In this document: one piece after another, positions 38,587-51,274 of the stretch
Position numbering within the stretch: the stretch's first letter is position 1
Layout of the letters: each line of letters starts with the position of its first letter
Assembly (NCBI RefSeq): GCF_037038585.1
Contig: NC_092523.1
Location: 45,039,001 to 45,103,000 of the forward strand
Source: Patagioenas fasciata
Taxonomy: Eukaryota; Chordata; Aves; Columbiformes; Columbidae
Length of the DNA stretch: 64,000 nt
Direction of reading: 5' to 3'
Translations under genes and position numbers: made by a program
Notes under the pieces: model-generated
Database searches by the model: none
The model's input: the letters and a program-made list of their open reading frames with translations, nothing else
What the model was told of the DNA's origin: nothing

Positions 38587-39699
38587 ACTGGAAGCAAGCA
38601 CACTCACACCATGGCTTAAGGAATGAGTAAGGCCCAAGCCTGAGCTTAAACGGTTACTTGGGCCTATGAGAAGGGAGTGTGTGGGTGGGGGTCCCAGGTG
38701 AAGCTGTTCAGGACAATTAGGGCATCAGTGCCCTCTGGGCCTTGGTACTTTTAATGTATTTTATGGGTTTTCCAATGAACAAAATGACAAGATGGGAGAG
38801 AGAATGAGTGCAGTCAAGCATGGGTCTGTGTGACTGTATGTTGAGGGTGTTTTCTAAATACACAGCTTCCCCGTGCTCCTAGTTACAGCTCAATATGTTT
38901 TTCACTAATAAAACAATTTCCCTATACAGGAAAAAATCTGATTTATGGAATATGGCCACATAAAATTCAAGGCAGAAAATAGTTTTTGCCAATATAGTTC
39001 AAGTCCTGTCCTGTGAGGAAACAGATACCTGCATCTCCAAAATAAATCACTTCCACAAAAGTGACAGTGTCAGCTTCAGGTCTAACAGGTTTAGAAACAG
39101 ATTTCTCTTGACGTTGCTACTGAAAGGTACGTAAACATACATAGGTTTGCACACCAGCAACCTTAAAGAAAAAAACCCTACAGATATACAAGAGTGGCCT
39201 GTTCCAGATGAAGGAATAGAATAGGAAATTTGCAATGGCTGAAATGCTGCAGTCTGGGTGCTAACCAAAGCTGTGCTGTAAGCTTGATGACTAAAACTCG
39301 ATGAACACCGTGAGTCATATTAGGCCGTACCTCCCCTACTCTGGCTGGCTGGGCCCATTCATGTCAGTATGATACAGTGAGAGAGGATCTCAGCTGAGAA
39401 AAAGAGCACATTAAAAAACAAAGAGAGGAACAAGTAAAATGTGTTTACAGCCTGCTCTGTTGGTTTGCAGCTGGCATGCACTAACATCCACCACTTAAAT
39501 GTTTAAGGCTCTATTACTCAAGCAGACGAGTGGCAGTAGCTGCAGGCACAGAAGCAAATTTTACTCCATTAACTCTCAAATACCACCTGGAGTAACTTCT
39601 CATCTCTGGAGTTCCTTTGTTTTATCTCAGTGTAACAGAGGACAGATCTTGAGTCATCTAATTCAGACAGTGGGTGGGAGAAAAAGAGGCAAATTAGTA
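38587..39699. other. Noncoding DNA, moderate GC then AT-rich
   Basis: The GC-richer patch that contains the tandem duplications runs to about 38740, then gives way to AT-rich sequence. No gene or recognised transposon. The G-rich tract at 38677-38700 (GTGTGTGGGTGGGGG type) is not a full quadruplex motif. Confidence 0.45.
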
Positions 39700-40080
39700 C
39701 ATTCTTGCTCACAAAGAAGGAGCTGTGGGGCAGTGCTTCCTTGACAGGCTCCCACAAGCACATCTGTGAACAGCACACCCTAGTCATTGCCTAAGACCCA
39801 AGCCTGAGCTCAGTGACCTGCACCCTCTTGGATTTTGGCTCTGGAGGTGCACAGCCTGTCGCATTCCGTGGTGCCCAGATGTCTGCTGGCACCCAGCCTC
39901 TCTGCCAGGGGAGGGGGCCAGCAGCATGTCTGCTGGTGTATCTCACCGTATTGCCCTGCAACAGCAGTGGGCACAGTGGTTGTTTCAGGTCACCCTCGGT
40001 GAGGAGGCACATTGCCATTGGCACCTGAGCCACCTGGGAGCTGGAGTGAGGGGCTGCTCTTCCACCACAGGGTCCTCATA
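39700..40080. other. GC-rich patch open in several frames
   Basis: One of the most GC-rich intervals of the window, with a few CpGs, open on both strands (71-81 codons each). A 13-base word (cccaagcctgagc) near 39798 also occurs near 38634, in the other GC-richer patch, so both may derive from the same unrecognised repeat family. Acceptor-like 'ggttgtttcag' (about 39979-39989) is followed within about ten bases by a GTGAGG donor-like site. That gap is too short for a normal exon. Confidence 0.3.
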
Positions 40081-41458
40081 CTACACTACTTAAACCATGT
40101 CCCCTATCAGCATAGCTTGTGTGGCTCCTGAGAAGGTCAGTTTGCTCTACAAAATGACTCTTATTCTGTGGGACCTCATCGTTTCTGTGCACAGTGTTGG
40201 AAAGCAGGTGCCTACTTAGCATCATAGATGTTGTAAGATGCTGCAAAAATGTGCTGAGGAGCACTGAAAGGTATAGGGTCCTTCCAGACTCACACCAATT
40301 AAAGACTCTTTTGTTTTAAAAATACCCCTAATCACTTGAGGCACATTTATTGTCTGATCTGATGAGCTGGAATTAGTGACTTTTGGAGATGATTTACAGC
40401 TTAGCTGTGTTATTACAGACCTCAATTTCTCTGCTTGTTCTTACCATGATGACTAATACGAGCCCCTGGCAATGAACATGGATTTTTCTATTAGGTACGC
40501 ATTCTCCTTATGCAAGACTAATGCTTGATACCAGGTGTTTTTTGGGGAAACCCGTCTTTTCTGGATACCTATCTGGAATCTTTTCATTATTGTGTTTATT
40601 GTGGCATTAAAATTTAGTCAGTGACAAAAAATATGGAAAGGAAATTAATGTATCAAACTTTAAGTTTTCCAAATGTATGAGTTGAATGTCCCCAAGGAAT
40701 CTCAATGTCTGTGATGAAACCTTGAGGTTTGTTTCATCTTTTTTTATCTCTAAAAATCAACTCTGCATTTTTTTCCTTAGTCAACTATGATAGGAACATT
40801 TAGAAAAAGTAGGGGATTTCTAGGTTTATTTAGAAGAATCAAGGTGTAAATGTATCTATTGATTTCAGCCAAATATGCATGATTAGAAATTCATTACTTC
40901 CCATACCATCTGTTACTGAAAATATAGAAATCTTACATCATAAATTCTTTGTTTAGATTTAGTTTCCTATTTTTTTTTTGAAAGCAACTGTTTGCTTTCT
41001 CTAAGGTAAATCTCATTTTCTTAAGTGACAAAATAGAAAAAAAGCCTAAAGGCCCTTCTTTTTTTATTGAAAGTTAATTTTTTAATGGAAGTAGTTGAAA
41101 TTTTAAGGGGGCAGTGTCTGTTTTCTTGATTAAGAAGAATCAATTAATCAACTCAATCAGTTTTTTATCAAACTCAAACTAATTCAGAGGTCTTAATATT
41201 AACAGATGGAAACATTTAGCCTGGCCTAGATCCGTTACTCAAATAAAGAAGAATGTGAACATGTTTTCAGAACTTCCTGAAACCCTAAAATACTCCGGTA
41301 ATGTACTCCTTATAGCCTATTTCCCCTGAAAGGAGTCTCAGACCCTTGTTCTGTACAACCCACATTCTCATGGCCTGCACCTGTCATCTGAAACTGATTC
41401 CTACAACATGCCGTATCTTGGGACTGACAAATCAACAGATCACTATGAAATTTGTGGC
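40081..41458. other. AT-rich noncoding DNA, no gene seen
   Basis: AT-rich sequence, especially 40600-41200, with no gene. No repeat recognised until the CR1 copy that follows. Confidence 0.5.
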
Positions 41459-41681
41459 AGGGAAGGTTTAGATTGGATATCAGGAAATATTTATTTACAG
41501 AAAATATTATCAAGCACTGGAACAGGTTGCCCAGGGAAGTGGTTCAGTCACCATCCCTGGAGGTGTTTAAAAGACATATAGATGAGGTTTTCGGGGACAT
41601 GGTTTAGTGCCAGAGTTAGGTTAATGGCTGGACTTGATGACCTTGAAGATCTCTTCCAACCAAAATGATTCTGATTCTGTG
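41459..41681 (+). mobile_element. CR1 LINE, 3' end, plus strand
   Basis: The most complete CR1 copy of the window at about 220 bp. It shows, in order, 'gaaggtttagattggatatc', 'cactggaacaggttgcccag', 'accatccctggaggtgttta', 'ggacttgatgaccttgaaga', 'tctcttccaacc' and the terminal 'gattctgattctgtg'. These are landmarks of the end of CR1 ORF2 and its 3' UTR. It is 5'-truncated and cannot encode a working protein. Its orientation is opposite to that of the other two copies. Confidence 0.95.
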
Positions 41682-42849
41682 AAAAAATAATGAGACTTTA
41701 CAGCACTATGGCCAGCATGTCAGTATTTCTGAGGTCTCCTTTTAGTAATTAAGACCTAGTGCTTTGAATGTGGCAACTTTGGCTATTCCTATGGCCTCCT
41801 GGAAGAAAAACCTGTCATGAAGAGATAAATCCTATTCGTAGTAGGTGTTCAATACACTTTGAAATAATTTTGGACTGTCAACTTTCAGGTAGTTCCCATG
41901 TGCAATCATAATCTCTGCAGTTTCTGTTTCTGTCAATGTTTTCCCTGAAATTTCTTGGGTTTTGTTCACCTAGGCCTAGCACAGATAAACTGTTTGAGTG
42001 AAGGGAGAAACGGAGGACCTGGAGAAATTCTAAAATCCAGATAAGCTCCTAGATATTTTAATGAAGGCTTATATTCTTTTGTGTATTTTTGCTGCCTGCA
42101 TCTGGAATAATTTTCCAGAAAAGAGATTCCCTTTTCCTACTCAGTCCTTTTTCTTTTAAGATTTTTTTTTTTTTTTTGTGCTATTTTGGAAAAGTAATAA
42201 GATGCAAGTAGGCTAACGTTATCTGAAGTGGCTTTATAAGTAGGACAAAGTCTGAGTCTCTTAGCACAAACTTGCACAGAAGTACAGATCCTTTTTTTTT
42301 GCCAAGTTTTACTAGTATTGGTATTATGTAATACACAACATGTGGCTGAATTTAAACACAACTTCGAATAAAAAGGTAACATTAATTGTTTTATACATCA
42401 TCTGATTTTAAAATAAACAATTGTTAGGCTTGGTTATTTCTTTTCTTTTTTTTTTTTTTTTTCCCAAATGTTTGTTCTCAACCCTTTGGCTCCCTAATAC
42501 ACTTGGAAATATCATTGGAACAAAAATTTCATTATGACAACAGAAATGTATTATTAAAAGCAGACTGTCTTACAGTGTCATTTCTACTTTGTTTCTGCTC
42601 AGAAGCAGTAGGTGCACAGATTGGGTGCTCAGCTGTACAGGTACACAGGAGCTGGGAGAGCAAGTAGTAAACTGAAATTTTAACCCCAGAGAATGTTTGG
42701 GCTGTATTTTCTGGATGCAGTCAACCTCATCAGTTTAAGTGCCTTCCCTGACTTCCCTAGACAGCTCTCCTACTTGATCTGATGTCTCGCTACAGATATC
42801 AACCCTTGCTGTAAGAGAGAAGCCCTCTTATTTTCCTCATGCATTTGTT
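41682..42849. other. AT-rich noncoding DNA with two poly(T) runs
   Basis: T16 at 42162-42177 and T17 at 42446-42462. No gene recognised. The minus-strand open frame near 42137-42382 crosses the first run and is an artefact of low complexity at one end. Confidence 0.5.
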
Positions 42850-43320
42850 GTAGCTTTAGGCTACAACAGAGCAGAGCTCTGGGCTCTAGATTGTCCTATT
42901 TTTTTCCACAACCTTTTCTCAACATCTTTGCTGTCAAAAAGCCACAATTTAGTGGGAAAGCATGTGATGCAACCCGATCGAAAGGAGGAGAGGTGATTTA
43001 CATGGAGCGCTATGACAGATCTCCATCTGTGCAGTTCAGCTGTCTCACGCGGCCTCCTGGATGGGAACGAAAAGTGTGCTAATAGGCTGTGACTTCTCCA
43101 AGGTGTATAAACAACACATGCTTCTTTTGATGCATGACTTGCAAAATATTGTAGCAGCCTTAAAAATGTCACAACATGACAAAAAGGAGATGTTCCATGC
43201 AAATTATGGGGGGAAAGTATTAAAGGGAAATGGAGGAAGTCTTAAAGGAAAAAAGGAGGTGCCAAATTTGTCAGCCATAGAAGCTGCAAATGACTGTGCA
43301 ACATAGAAAATCAAATCAGA
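42850..43320. other. Patch open on both strands, possible conserved element
   Basis: Open frames overlap here: about 113 codons on the minus strand (42861-43202) and two on the plus strand (42891-43082 and 43061-43306). CpGs (cccgatcgaaag, agcgct, cacgcgg) are denser than in neighbouring sequence. I recognise no protein in any frame. The balanced composition and retained CpGs could suit a conserved noncoding element or an unrecognised exon, but neither is demonstrated. Confidence 0.25.
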
Positions 43321-46300
43321 TAGTTACTTCCTGTTAAGTATCATCTAGAATTTCATTTGTTTGTCTTAGTTTTCTGATTTGTAATCTTGTCCTTGGGAAC
43401 CCCATATTTGCTAAAGGAAAGCACAGTTAAACCTGTCAGGTTTCAGATAGAGCCAAATTAAAATGGATCTACTAGATGTATATATTACCTCAGGGCTTCA
43501 AAGCCAAGTAAAAGCTTTGTATTTGGATATTTCTGGGCCCTGAGACCTATTCAGGGAACTCTGGAACTGCTGTACACTTCCTGCCCACCTAAAAGACTAG
43601 GAGAAATTTAGCACTGTTGGAAGTTAGGTCATTGTAAACTTTCCTTGGTGGGCATGAAATACAATATTTTTTATGTAGAAAAGCAGTAAATGAAAATTGC
43701 CTTAAAAGAAGTGTTTTTAAAAATGAATTAAACATTTCTCTGGCTAACCAAAACCAGCTTTTGTGTGGCAAGTGGTTTAGGCAGAGCAAGCTTCTGTATG
43801 TCCACAGCATATTTTCAGTGGAGCTAATATTCTCTCTGAAAGCTTCTACTAGGCATCAAACCTGATGCTTTAATCTATGCAGGGAACTGAAATGTCATAT
43901 TTGACCATGCTCCTACACGTGGTTTTAATGAGAACTGCCAAAGTGAATGGGGGTCACTAGAATGATACACTTTTGCTTTTGAGGTACCATGATGAACTGA
44001 AGTATTTGCAAAAGTTTAGGAGATAAAAGTTCTCATTGTTTCAGAAGATACCTAAACATAGCTTTATTTGTTTAATTTTCAAGAGACATTATATTGTTTG
44101 ATATTTGCTCAGCCATTAGAACACTACTAAGAATTTCTTGAGAAACGACATATCCAGCTCAGTCTTGGAAGAAGGAAACTGCAGCTGATTTGGCAAGATT
44201 GGTATCTGAATATGAGATGTAAAGTTGCTCCTAATGAGGCACACAATCTATCTTGTACGTACATCGCCAACAGTACAGCTGCAGGCGGAATGGGCTTCAA
44301 AAGGCAGTAGGAAACGACTCGTGTTTTTCTAGTGGAATTTTTGACAGTTATTGAGGCATCTAAACTGCATTTTTGGAAAAGATAATATTTTGTGTAGATT
44401 TTATTTAGCTGGTTTTTATGCAACTAAACAAGTATTATATTGCCAGGGTTGCTCAGATGTTGCTCTGATGAGAGAATAAATTATAAAAATATAGGAGCCA
44501 GGCAATATAATGCAAAGACTTGCCAACAATTCTTAGCACTTATATATCTCATGCTTTCTAACAAGTAGAGACTGGTATAATTTCTAGCACTATTGAAACT
44601 TCTGTAAAAATATGTTTTTATACCCTGCTGCTGAAATGCCCTGTAATAGTCACATTCAAGTCGTTGCAATTGTGTGACCCATGCTGTATTACTGTGGACA
44701 AGGGAATTGCTTATGTGAGGAAATGGATTTTTGCCTCAACCTATTCCAGAAAAAAATGAGGAAAAACTCCCTAAACTCATGAAACTCACTCTGATACAGA
44801 AAGTGATAACTCTAACTGAACAACTAAATATTAATTCTAAACCCTCTGCATGTGAGTGAAGGGAAACATAGCAAATTATCCTAATCAGAAGTTGGATAGA
44901 CTGCAAATTATATAGTATAATATAATATGCAGATACAAAATTTTGGGCAGCCTGGCAACACTTCTTTGCACTCCTTATGTTTCATGAATTATTGAATCAC
45001 ACAGCAGTAACTTACTGGGCTGAATTTGCTATGCACACTTAAAATGTCTTCCCTCTCTAGTCCAAGAAAATGAAGGAACATTGTAATAATTGTATAAGCT
45101 TTAAGACTAGTAATTTAAAAAAAATAGCATTAATCAGGTGCTCCTCCATGAATATCAGCTGCTTTTATTTCTTAGAAAACTACATTATAAGGAAAAGAAA
45201 GTTGTAAATACCTATAAATTCTTACTGACAGAAGGAGAGCTGAAAGACTGCTGCTGTATTTCCAGATATATATTTATGTATATTCAGAGAAAAACAGAGA
45301 AGAGTACACTAAAAGTGGAGCAAAATTATTTGTAAAACAGTGCAAAGAGTAAAGAATAACATTAAAGTATGCAATAAACCAGCAGCAAAATGACACCAAG
45401 GTCTGTGATTTCTTTCTGCAGAATACAGTGACAGCTATAAGGAGTCCTTCTTGCTGGTCCTGATATATTTTTTTTTCTCTCCCTATCCTTTCTTTTTGAA
45501 CTCTGGAAACCAGGAACTGTCTCCCATTTGGTTGTGGTACAACGGTAACCAAGAGAGAGCTGCCCTCTTAGCTTAGGTACAGCCTTGAAGGAACGCAGCT
45601 ACCACTCAGTGCCCAGCAGCACTCGAGCTTCTCCAACCTGCAGCACACAAGGAAATTGTCATCAGTTGCCAGAAAAACATGAGGTTTTATTCCTCTGCAG
45701 CATGACCTGGTTGCAAGTATGAAATTGGGCCAATATGAAGAAAGGTGTCACAAATGCATATTCTGCATGGAAATATGGAGTTTATTTCTTCTCCAATTGA
45801 GCAAATGATACAAAATTAGACTTGACAGCAAGGTACATCAAGAGCTGTAATATTACTTTATTTTTTATTATTTTATTTTTTCTTTTTGGCTAGCAACTTG
45901 CACTGCTTCTAGGATCTTCTCCCCAACCTACTTTCTACATATTTTCTTTAACTGTCAGTAAAGCTTTAGAAGCTTTTACAAAAGACACTTGCACAAATTG
46001 CTGATGCCTGTGCCAGTGTGCAAGACTTGTGCTGCAGTGGATTGCCTACTTGGATGATGCAGGATGATGTGCAATTGCCCAAATCTTCTTCACCTTTCTC
46101 TCAAGAAGTAGGGCTGTATCCAATTAAAAGTCACTTGTCAGTAGTGGTGAATAACCTGTGGCCTGAACTGGCCCAGTGTTTTTCTGAGTCAGGCTATTTT
46201 CATGAAGCACTGTGTTCTCTTACATTTCATCTGTCATTTAAAATCTTTGGAGGACTGAAAAATGCTAAATAAAATGATTGGACCTGATTTAAGAGAAATA

Positions 46301-46938
46301 CAATGACCTATGAACTAGATGTTGAATAAGATGAATTAATATTTATTCTGGTCTTAAAAGCTGTGTAACTATGGAGTGAATTGGCACATGCAGTCTGACA
46401 TTGCTGTGTGCATCATGTTGATTGTTGGAGGTGCGTTTCCCTATGTGGTTCCCTTCATACTTCAGTCACTAGAAACAGTTAACCCGAATCTAACTTATAT
46501 TAAAAATTCACTGTACGGATTTTATAACCTGACATTCAGTGAGAAGATCTTCAAAGCAATTTATCTTTCTGTTTAAAATTAATTGACATTCATCTCATGC
46601 CAAAAGATCAGCATGGTAAGCATCTAAGCTTCTGATAACTATTGCAGGCTGAACTGACAAAACAGAAAATATTTTTTTTCAATATATGTTTATTCTTTGC
46701 ATCTCAGTTGGTGGCTCTGCTCAGCTTGAATTTTCACTCATGATGGATACAAATGATCCCAGGCTAACTTAAGAAAACTGTCTGAGGACTGATTGTCAAT
46801 CCAAAATGTGCTTGTGACCAAATACAGAGGCAGGAGTTAGAGAGGTGCTGGCAGAAAAGTTGGTCAAGTTCTTGCACGGTCAGAGAAGTCACCCAGCAGC
46901 CTCTGTACCACTTGAGCTGGCAACTGGAGGCTGCACCC
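43321..46938. other. AT-rich noncoding DNA, no gene seen
   Basis: Several 60-98 codon open frames occur on both strands (for example 44127-44423 minus, 45274-45552 minus, 46018-46272 plus), none recognisable. No transposon was recognised in this interval. The final 90 bp before 46939 are GC-richer, and it is unclear whether they belong to the following LTR-like fragment. Confidence 0.5.
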
Positions 46939-47242
46939 TGTGGTGGGTTCACACTGTCTGGCTACCAGGGTGCCCACCAAAACTGCTCTATCACTGCCCT
47001 CCTCCACTGCGACTCGTGGGTCGAGATAAGGACAGGTAGGTCACTCCTTAACTGCCGTAATGGGCAGATGAGACTGATGGGCTCAGCTTTGGTCAGCAGC
47101 GCATCTGCCTTGGAGCTGGCTGGCATTGGCTCTGTTGAATATGGGGTAAGTTTCTGGCAGCTTCTCACAAAAGCCATCCCTATAGCCACCCCCCACCTCT
47201 GTCCCCCACCCCCCCGCAAAAATGTTGCCATGCAAACACAAT
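46939..47242 (+). mobile_element. Endogenous retrovirus LTR-like fragment
   Basis: Starts with 'tgtggtgggtt', followed by 'cagggtgcccaccaaaa', 'ctgctctatcactgccctcc', 'gactcgtgggtcgagataag' and 'gacaggtaggtcactcc'. It ends in 'cttctggcagcttctcac'-like sequence (with one base different here) and 'ttgccatgcaaacacaata'. From memory these match LTR sequences widespread in bird genomes. I could not check this against a library, and the two halves may come from different families. I see no clean target-site duplication and no retroviral gene, so the boundaries are approximate. The fragment is one of the GC-richest patches in the window, which explains the overlapping open frames across it. Confidence 0.55.
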
Positions 47243-50200
47243 AGAGCCCCCAAGTTTCTTTTCCCAATCTCTTTGCCCTTTGGGTGGGGAAGTAGATATT
47301 TCTTTCTCCACAGCAACTTTTAAACTAAAGAATCTTTCCAAACTTAGTAAAGTATATCACTTATCATGGCTAGAAAGAAATGTTTTGTTGAGAGTCTCTG
47401 GAGGACTATGGCAAGCTGAACACTTTCTTACCAGGTAGAAAATCATATAAGTAGAGTCCATTACCTCCCTTCAGGCTACCATATATTATTGTCATCTCTG
47501 TATGTGAAATGCAAGTGACCGATCACACCTTGGAACTGTGTTCAGTCTCCCTGCAAACTCAACTAGAGGTTTCTGCATACATTTCAAATAACAGAAGCAA
47601 AGGGTTTGAATAAAGTTGAAAAGTTACTGTTTCCACGTTCCACTTTGTACTGTGGAACAATGCTTTTAACTGGAGTCAAGTAGGTCTTTACATCAGCACA
47701 ACTGGTATTGCAAAATCTAGAGTGTTCTCAATAGCTTCACCTCCTAAAAGTGTAATTGCACAAGAACCTCAGTTTTCTAGGTCAGTGTTGCAGAGATAAA
47801 AGAGAAAGCATAGTGTGCACTTATCCCTGGAGGTAATTTCTCATTACTTTCAAACCAGCACAGCAACCTTGCCTTTATAATTTTTTAAAAACTCACTTTG
47901 TTAACCTTTGTTAATCACTAAACTATTTGGAGTCCCCACCAACAGAGGAGAGTTTAAGTACTAGACCGAAGTGTGAATGGCTTTAAATTGTTAGATCAGC
48001 CTTCCAATCTCAGTATATTCAGATGAAGCCAACTACAGCTGGAACAGAATAAATTATCACTGAAATACTTACTTAGCATGTGAAATAATCCAAATAGTTT
48101 CTGATTTCAGTCAAACTGGAACAGAAATTCAGCCAGTTTTTAAAAAATGCAGTGAATCTCCCAGGCCCTTCTAAAAGCAGATTTCTTCTAGTTGGAAAAA
48201 ATTCTTCACACAAGCGTACAGGTTATTATGAGAGGAACATATGGAGCCAGCCAATATTCCCAACCTATTTAAAGCCTTTAGGAATTGTGAATTTCTGCAA
48301 GTTTCTCCTTGTGAGTGGTTGCAAACATAGTTTCCAGAATAGTATTACATTTCAGATGTTTGGCTCGTGATGATCCTTTTCATTATTGACCTTAAAACTG
48401 AGACTATTTTAAAAGAAGAAAATGAATCACAAGTTTTAAAGGTGTATTTCCATGACACCATGTAGCAGCTGCATTTCAAGAAGAGAGATGCAATCCTCCT
48501 TTTTGCATCACCTGTATGGTAGACAGGTGTGGTCAAATAAGGCCTTAATTCAATTTATACATGTGGATTAGGTATGGCTTTAACCAAGCACATATTTGTA
48601 ATGTACATTGTCACCACCACAGGCTTGGTGTTTGAACTGAGAGCTAACCACTGGGAAATACAAAAAACAGGCCCGTTGATCACGTGCGCTTTCTGTGTTG
48701 GGTGTCAGAAATGGTACAGCAAGGGAGGTACGTCTGTCCATTAGAGATCTATATCTCCAAGGCCCCTAAAACAGTAACTGTGTTTTCCCAGAGACAGGAG
48801 ATACTCAAGCTGTTTCATCTCTCAGCTTCTGCTGTAATGGGAGCAGCATTACTCCTGTCTCAACTGAGTTCCTTAACAACGCAATCAGATTCCAGGTGAA
48901 GTGCTTTCCTTGGGATGTAAATAAGTTTTGCATTCCCCTGTGCGCAGTGGACCGAATTCCGGAGGATGAAGGTGGGCAGTGGACAATAGGCAATGTGTCA
49001 TAAAATCACCTGCATTCTGCTCAGAGTACTTCTGTCCTTGTGCCATATTTCTTCAGAATTAATAATATTAGTTTCTATTCTAAGTGGCTTCTCGTTCTGT
49101 GTGTTTGTTTACTAAAAAAACCCCTCACTTCACAACGTTGTGTAAAAAATAAGTAAGGAATCTGTCCTCAACTGCCATTATTTAGTGCTGAACTGAGTTG
49201 AGTCAGGAACATGGCTGTGGATATGAACAGGTTTTAGAGCCCAAAATTTGAAATTAATGCTATACTTATGTTCATATCCACGATCCATTCAATTGTCATG
49301 ACAAAAGAAACTAGAGAAAGAATGATTTGTTTAAAAACACAAATGCCCTGAACTCTTCAGGACCATGTACTGAAGTGAAGACAAGATCAAAGATAGCTTC
49401 ACACTTGGGCACGTTAAGAACAAGCAGTCCTGTAGGAGAAACAAGTGATTTTAATTTCTAAAAAGGTATCTCTGGATCCAAAATATTATTCACGGTAATG
49501 ATCTACTGGGAAATCAGAACTGTTGTATGAAAATTATAAATGGAAAACGATAGGTATTGTTACTCATTCTGGCACAAAGAGGAGCTTGGTGAAGCAGCAC
49601 AACTCAGGACTGTCAGAAAGTGTTCTCCCTTGAGTATACTGAAGAGTTATTAGAACCTCTTTCCTCTAGTACTGTTAAAGCTACTACACTTTTCTTTCCC
49701 TCTCTCTCCTGAAGTGACTCTTTTTTTCTCCTTGTCATCAGATCTCATGTGAGTACATTTGATTGAAAAGTTATTAGAGACTTTTGATGTGTGAACAGCT
49801 CTTCCATGTTGGGAAATTAAGGCTGCCTTCACAGATATCTCTTTGCATGGCAAAATGAACAGAAAATTGTCCAAAAATTATGCTGACTCCAGCAATCAAA
49901 TATGGTAGCCTTGTGTATTTGAAGACAGATTGTTTTGAATTCTCTAGACCAATACACCTTTGAGTACAATCCTGCTCTTCTGTGAGTGAACAAGAAGAAA
50001 GATGATTTATTTAGGGTAGGTATAATTGCTTTTACAAAATAAAGATAATTTGACACATATATGTGCTGTACTATCAATAAACTACGTGTATTTGTCAGTC
50101 ATCTTTTTAAAAATACTGTGCTGAACATTTAAAATATCTTGTGTTTTAAATGGAATGTTATTTTTCTCACAGAGATGGACTGAGGTGACTAATTTAATTT

Positions 50201-50914
50201 AACATTCACTTATAGCATCATTTCAAGGGAAAAAAATTACAACCTTCATGTTTGTGTGTTTTTTTTTTTTTCCCATTTCTGAAGATCTTAATTTGTTGAT
50301 TTTTTTTTTTTTTCTTTTTTCCTGTTTGACATTTTACATTTCATAGTGCATGTTACTTCTGAATTTTCCATTCTGGCATAGATACTGTTGATTTATGCTG
50401 AAACATTGCCAGATAAGCTTGCAGTGGGAGGGCCGTGCAATGTTCAGATGCTCTGCAATTCCTGACATGGGACCTGCTCCTTCTCAGCACACCTTCCATT
50501 GAACTTGCTGAAAAAGGGAAGCACCAGCCATATGTGATGCTGATGTTAGAGATGTACTGCTATGTATTCTAAGAAATATAATTATCATTTTAAATAAATG
50601 TGCCTGATATAACTTGGAATTTTTTAATAACTGAAGAGCACATATCAGTATGATATTTTTGGAGTGAACAGAATTTATGGTCTTAATTCACCAGGATTGT
50701 TAAAAGGGTGATAATTGCTAAATGTCTTCCATTACTTCCTTCCTTTCCTTTTGTTAGCTTAAAGACGGTGCCAGTGATGTCTTGGCTGAAAATAATGTAA
50801 AATATGATAAATGGGTATTCTGAATCAAATGGATGTGTTTTCCTCAAGATCTTTAATGTATCTGCTGGCACATTCAAGGATTAGCTAACTCTGTTAAAAG
50901 AACTGACATACTTT
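47243..50914. other. AT-rich noncoding DNA, no gene seen
   Basis: No gene recognised. T13 (50259-50271) and T14 (50300-50313) runs lie close together in an AT-rich stretch. Open frames of 60-82 codons on both strands are unrecognised. Confidence 0.5.
50909..50914. repeat. Target-site duplication, left copy (tacttt)
   Basis: Six bases immediately left of the LTR's terminal TG. The identical hexamer lies immediately right of its terminal CA (51275-51280). Confidence 0.85.
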
Positions 50915-51188
50915 TGTGGGAGATTTGAGGGATTTTCTTTAGGCTGAGTTGTGGAGGGGTTGCTGTTAGATGGAGATTTGTTACTGAACCAGCCAGGAAT
51001 TTCAAGGCTGGGAACAGGACCTGCCGTGGGAGAGAAGCAACTCCGAAGTAACAAGGCCCTAACGTGGTGTAAATCAACGGACCTATCAACAGTGAGACTT
51101 CAGCATGTGGAGAGCTCGTGAACATGGACAATATTCAATCAGCTAATGCATGCTTGGACCGTGGATGTGTGATCAGGAAATAACTGCA

Positions 51189-51196
51189 TATATAAG
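51189..51196 (+). promoter_or_regulatory. LTR TATA box
   Basis: The sequence tatataag lies in the 3' part of the solo LTR, 16 bases upstream of its AATAAA signal. This spacing implies a very short R region. Whether the promoter is still active cannot be judged from sequence. Confidence 0.7.
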
Positions 51197-51211
51197 GAGG
51201 CTTGTCTCTGT

Positions 51212-51217
51212 AATAAA
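51212..51217 (+). terminator. LTR polyadenylation signal
   Basis: A canonical AATAAA is followed about 20-40 bases later by GT-rich sequence (ttggattgtgtgg), the arrangement used for retroviral 3'-end formation. It is part of the solo LTR and not the end of a host gene that I can see. Confidence 0.75.
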
Positions 51218-51274
51218 TGGCTTTGCTTGAATTCATGTTGGATTGTGTGGAGTCCATGAGTTTTCACCCTCGCA

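Larger units (their letters stand above)
50915..51274 (+). mobile_element. Solo LTR of an endogenous retrovirus
   Basis: A 360 bp element begins TGTGGGAG and ends CCTCGCA, giving the canonical TG...CA ends of an LTR, and is flanked on both sides by the perfect 6 bp duplication 'tacttt'. Inside, in the order expected for U3-R-U5, are a TATA box (tatataag, 51189-51196), a poly(A) signal (aataaa, 51212-51217) and a GT-rich downstream region (about 51236-51253). No primer-binding site, gag, pol or env sequence lies next to it. The internal region has therefore been removed by LTR-LTR recombination, leaving a solo LTR. A 6 bp duplication is typical of class II (ERVK-like, alpha/betaretroviral) elements. 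The family name cannot be fixed without a repeat library. Confidence 0.88.

Noticed and set aside
39979..40000. Acceptor-like ggttgtttcag followed by a GTGAGG donor-like site
   Set aside because: The enclosed segment is only about ten bases, too short for a plausible exon without further evidence.
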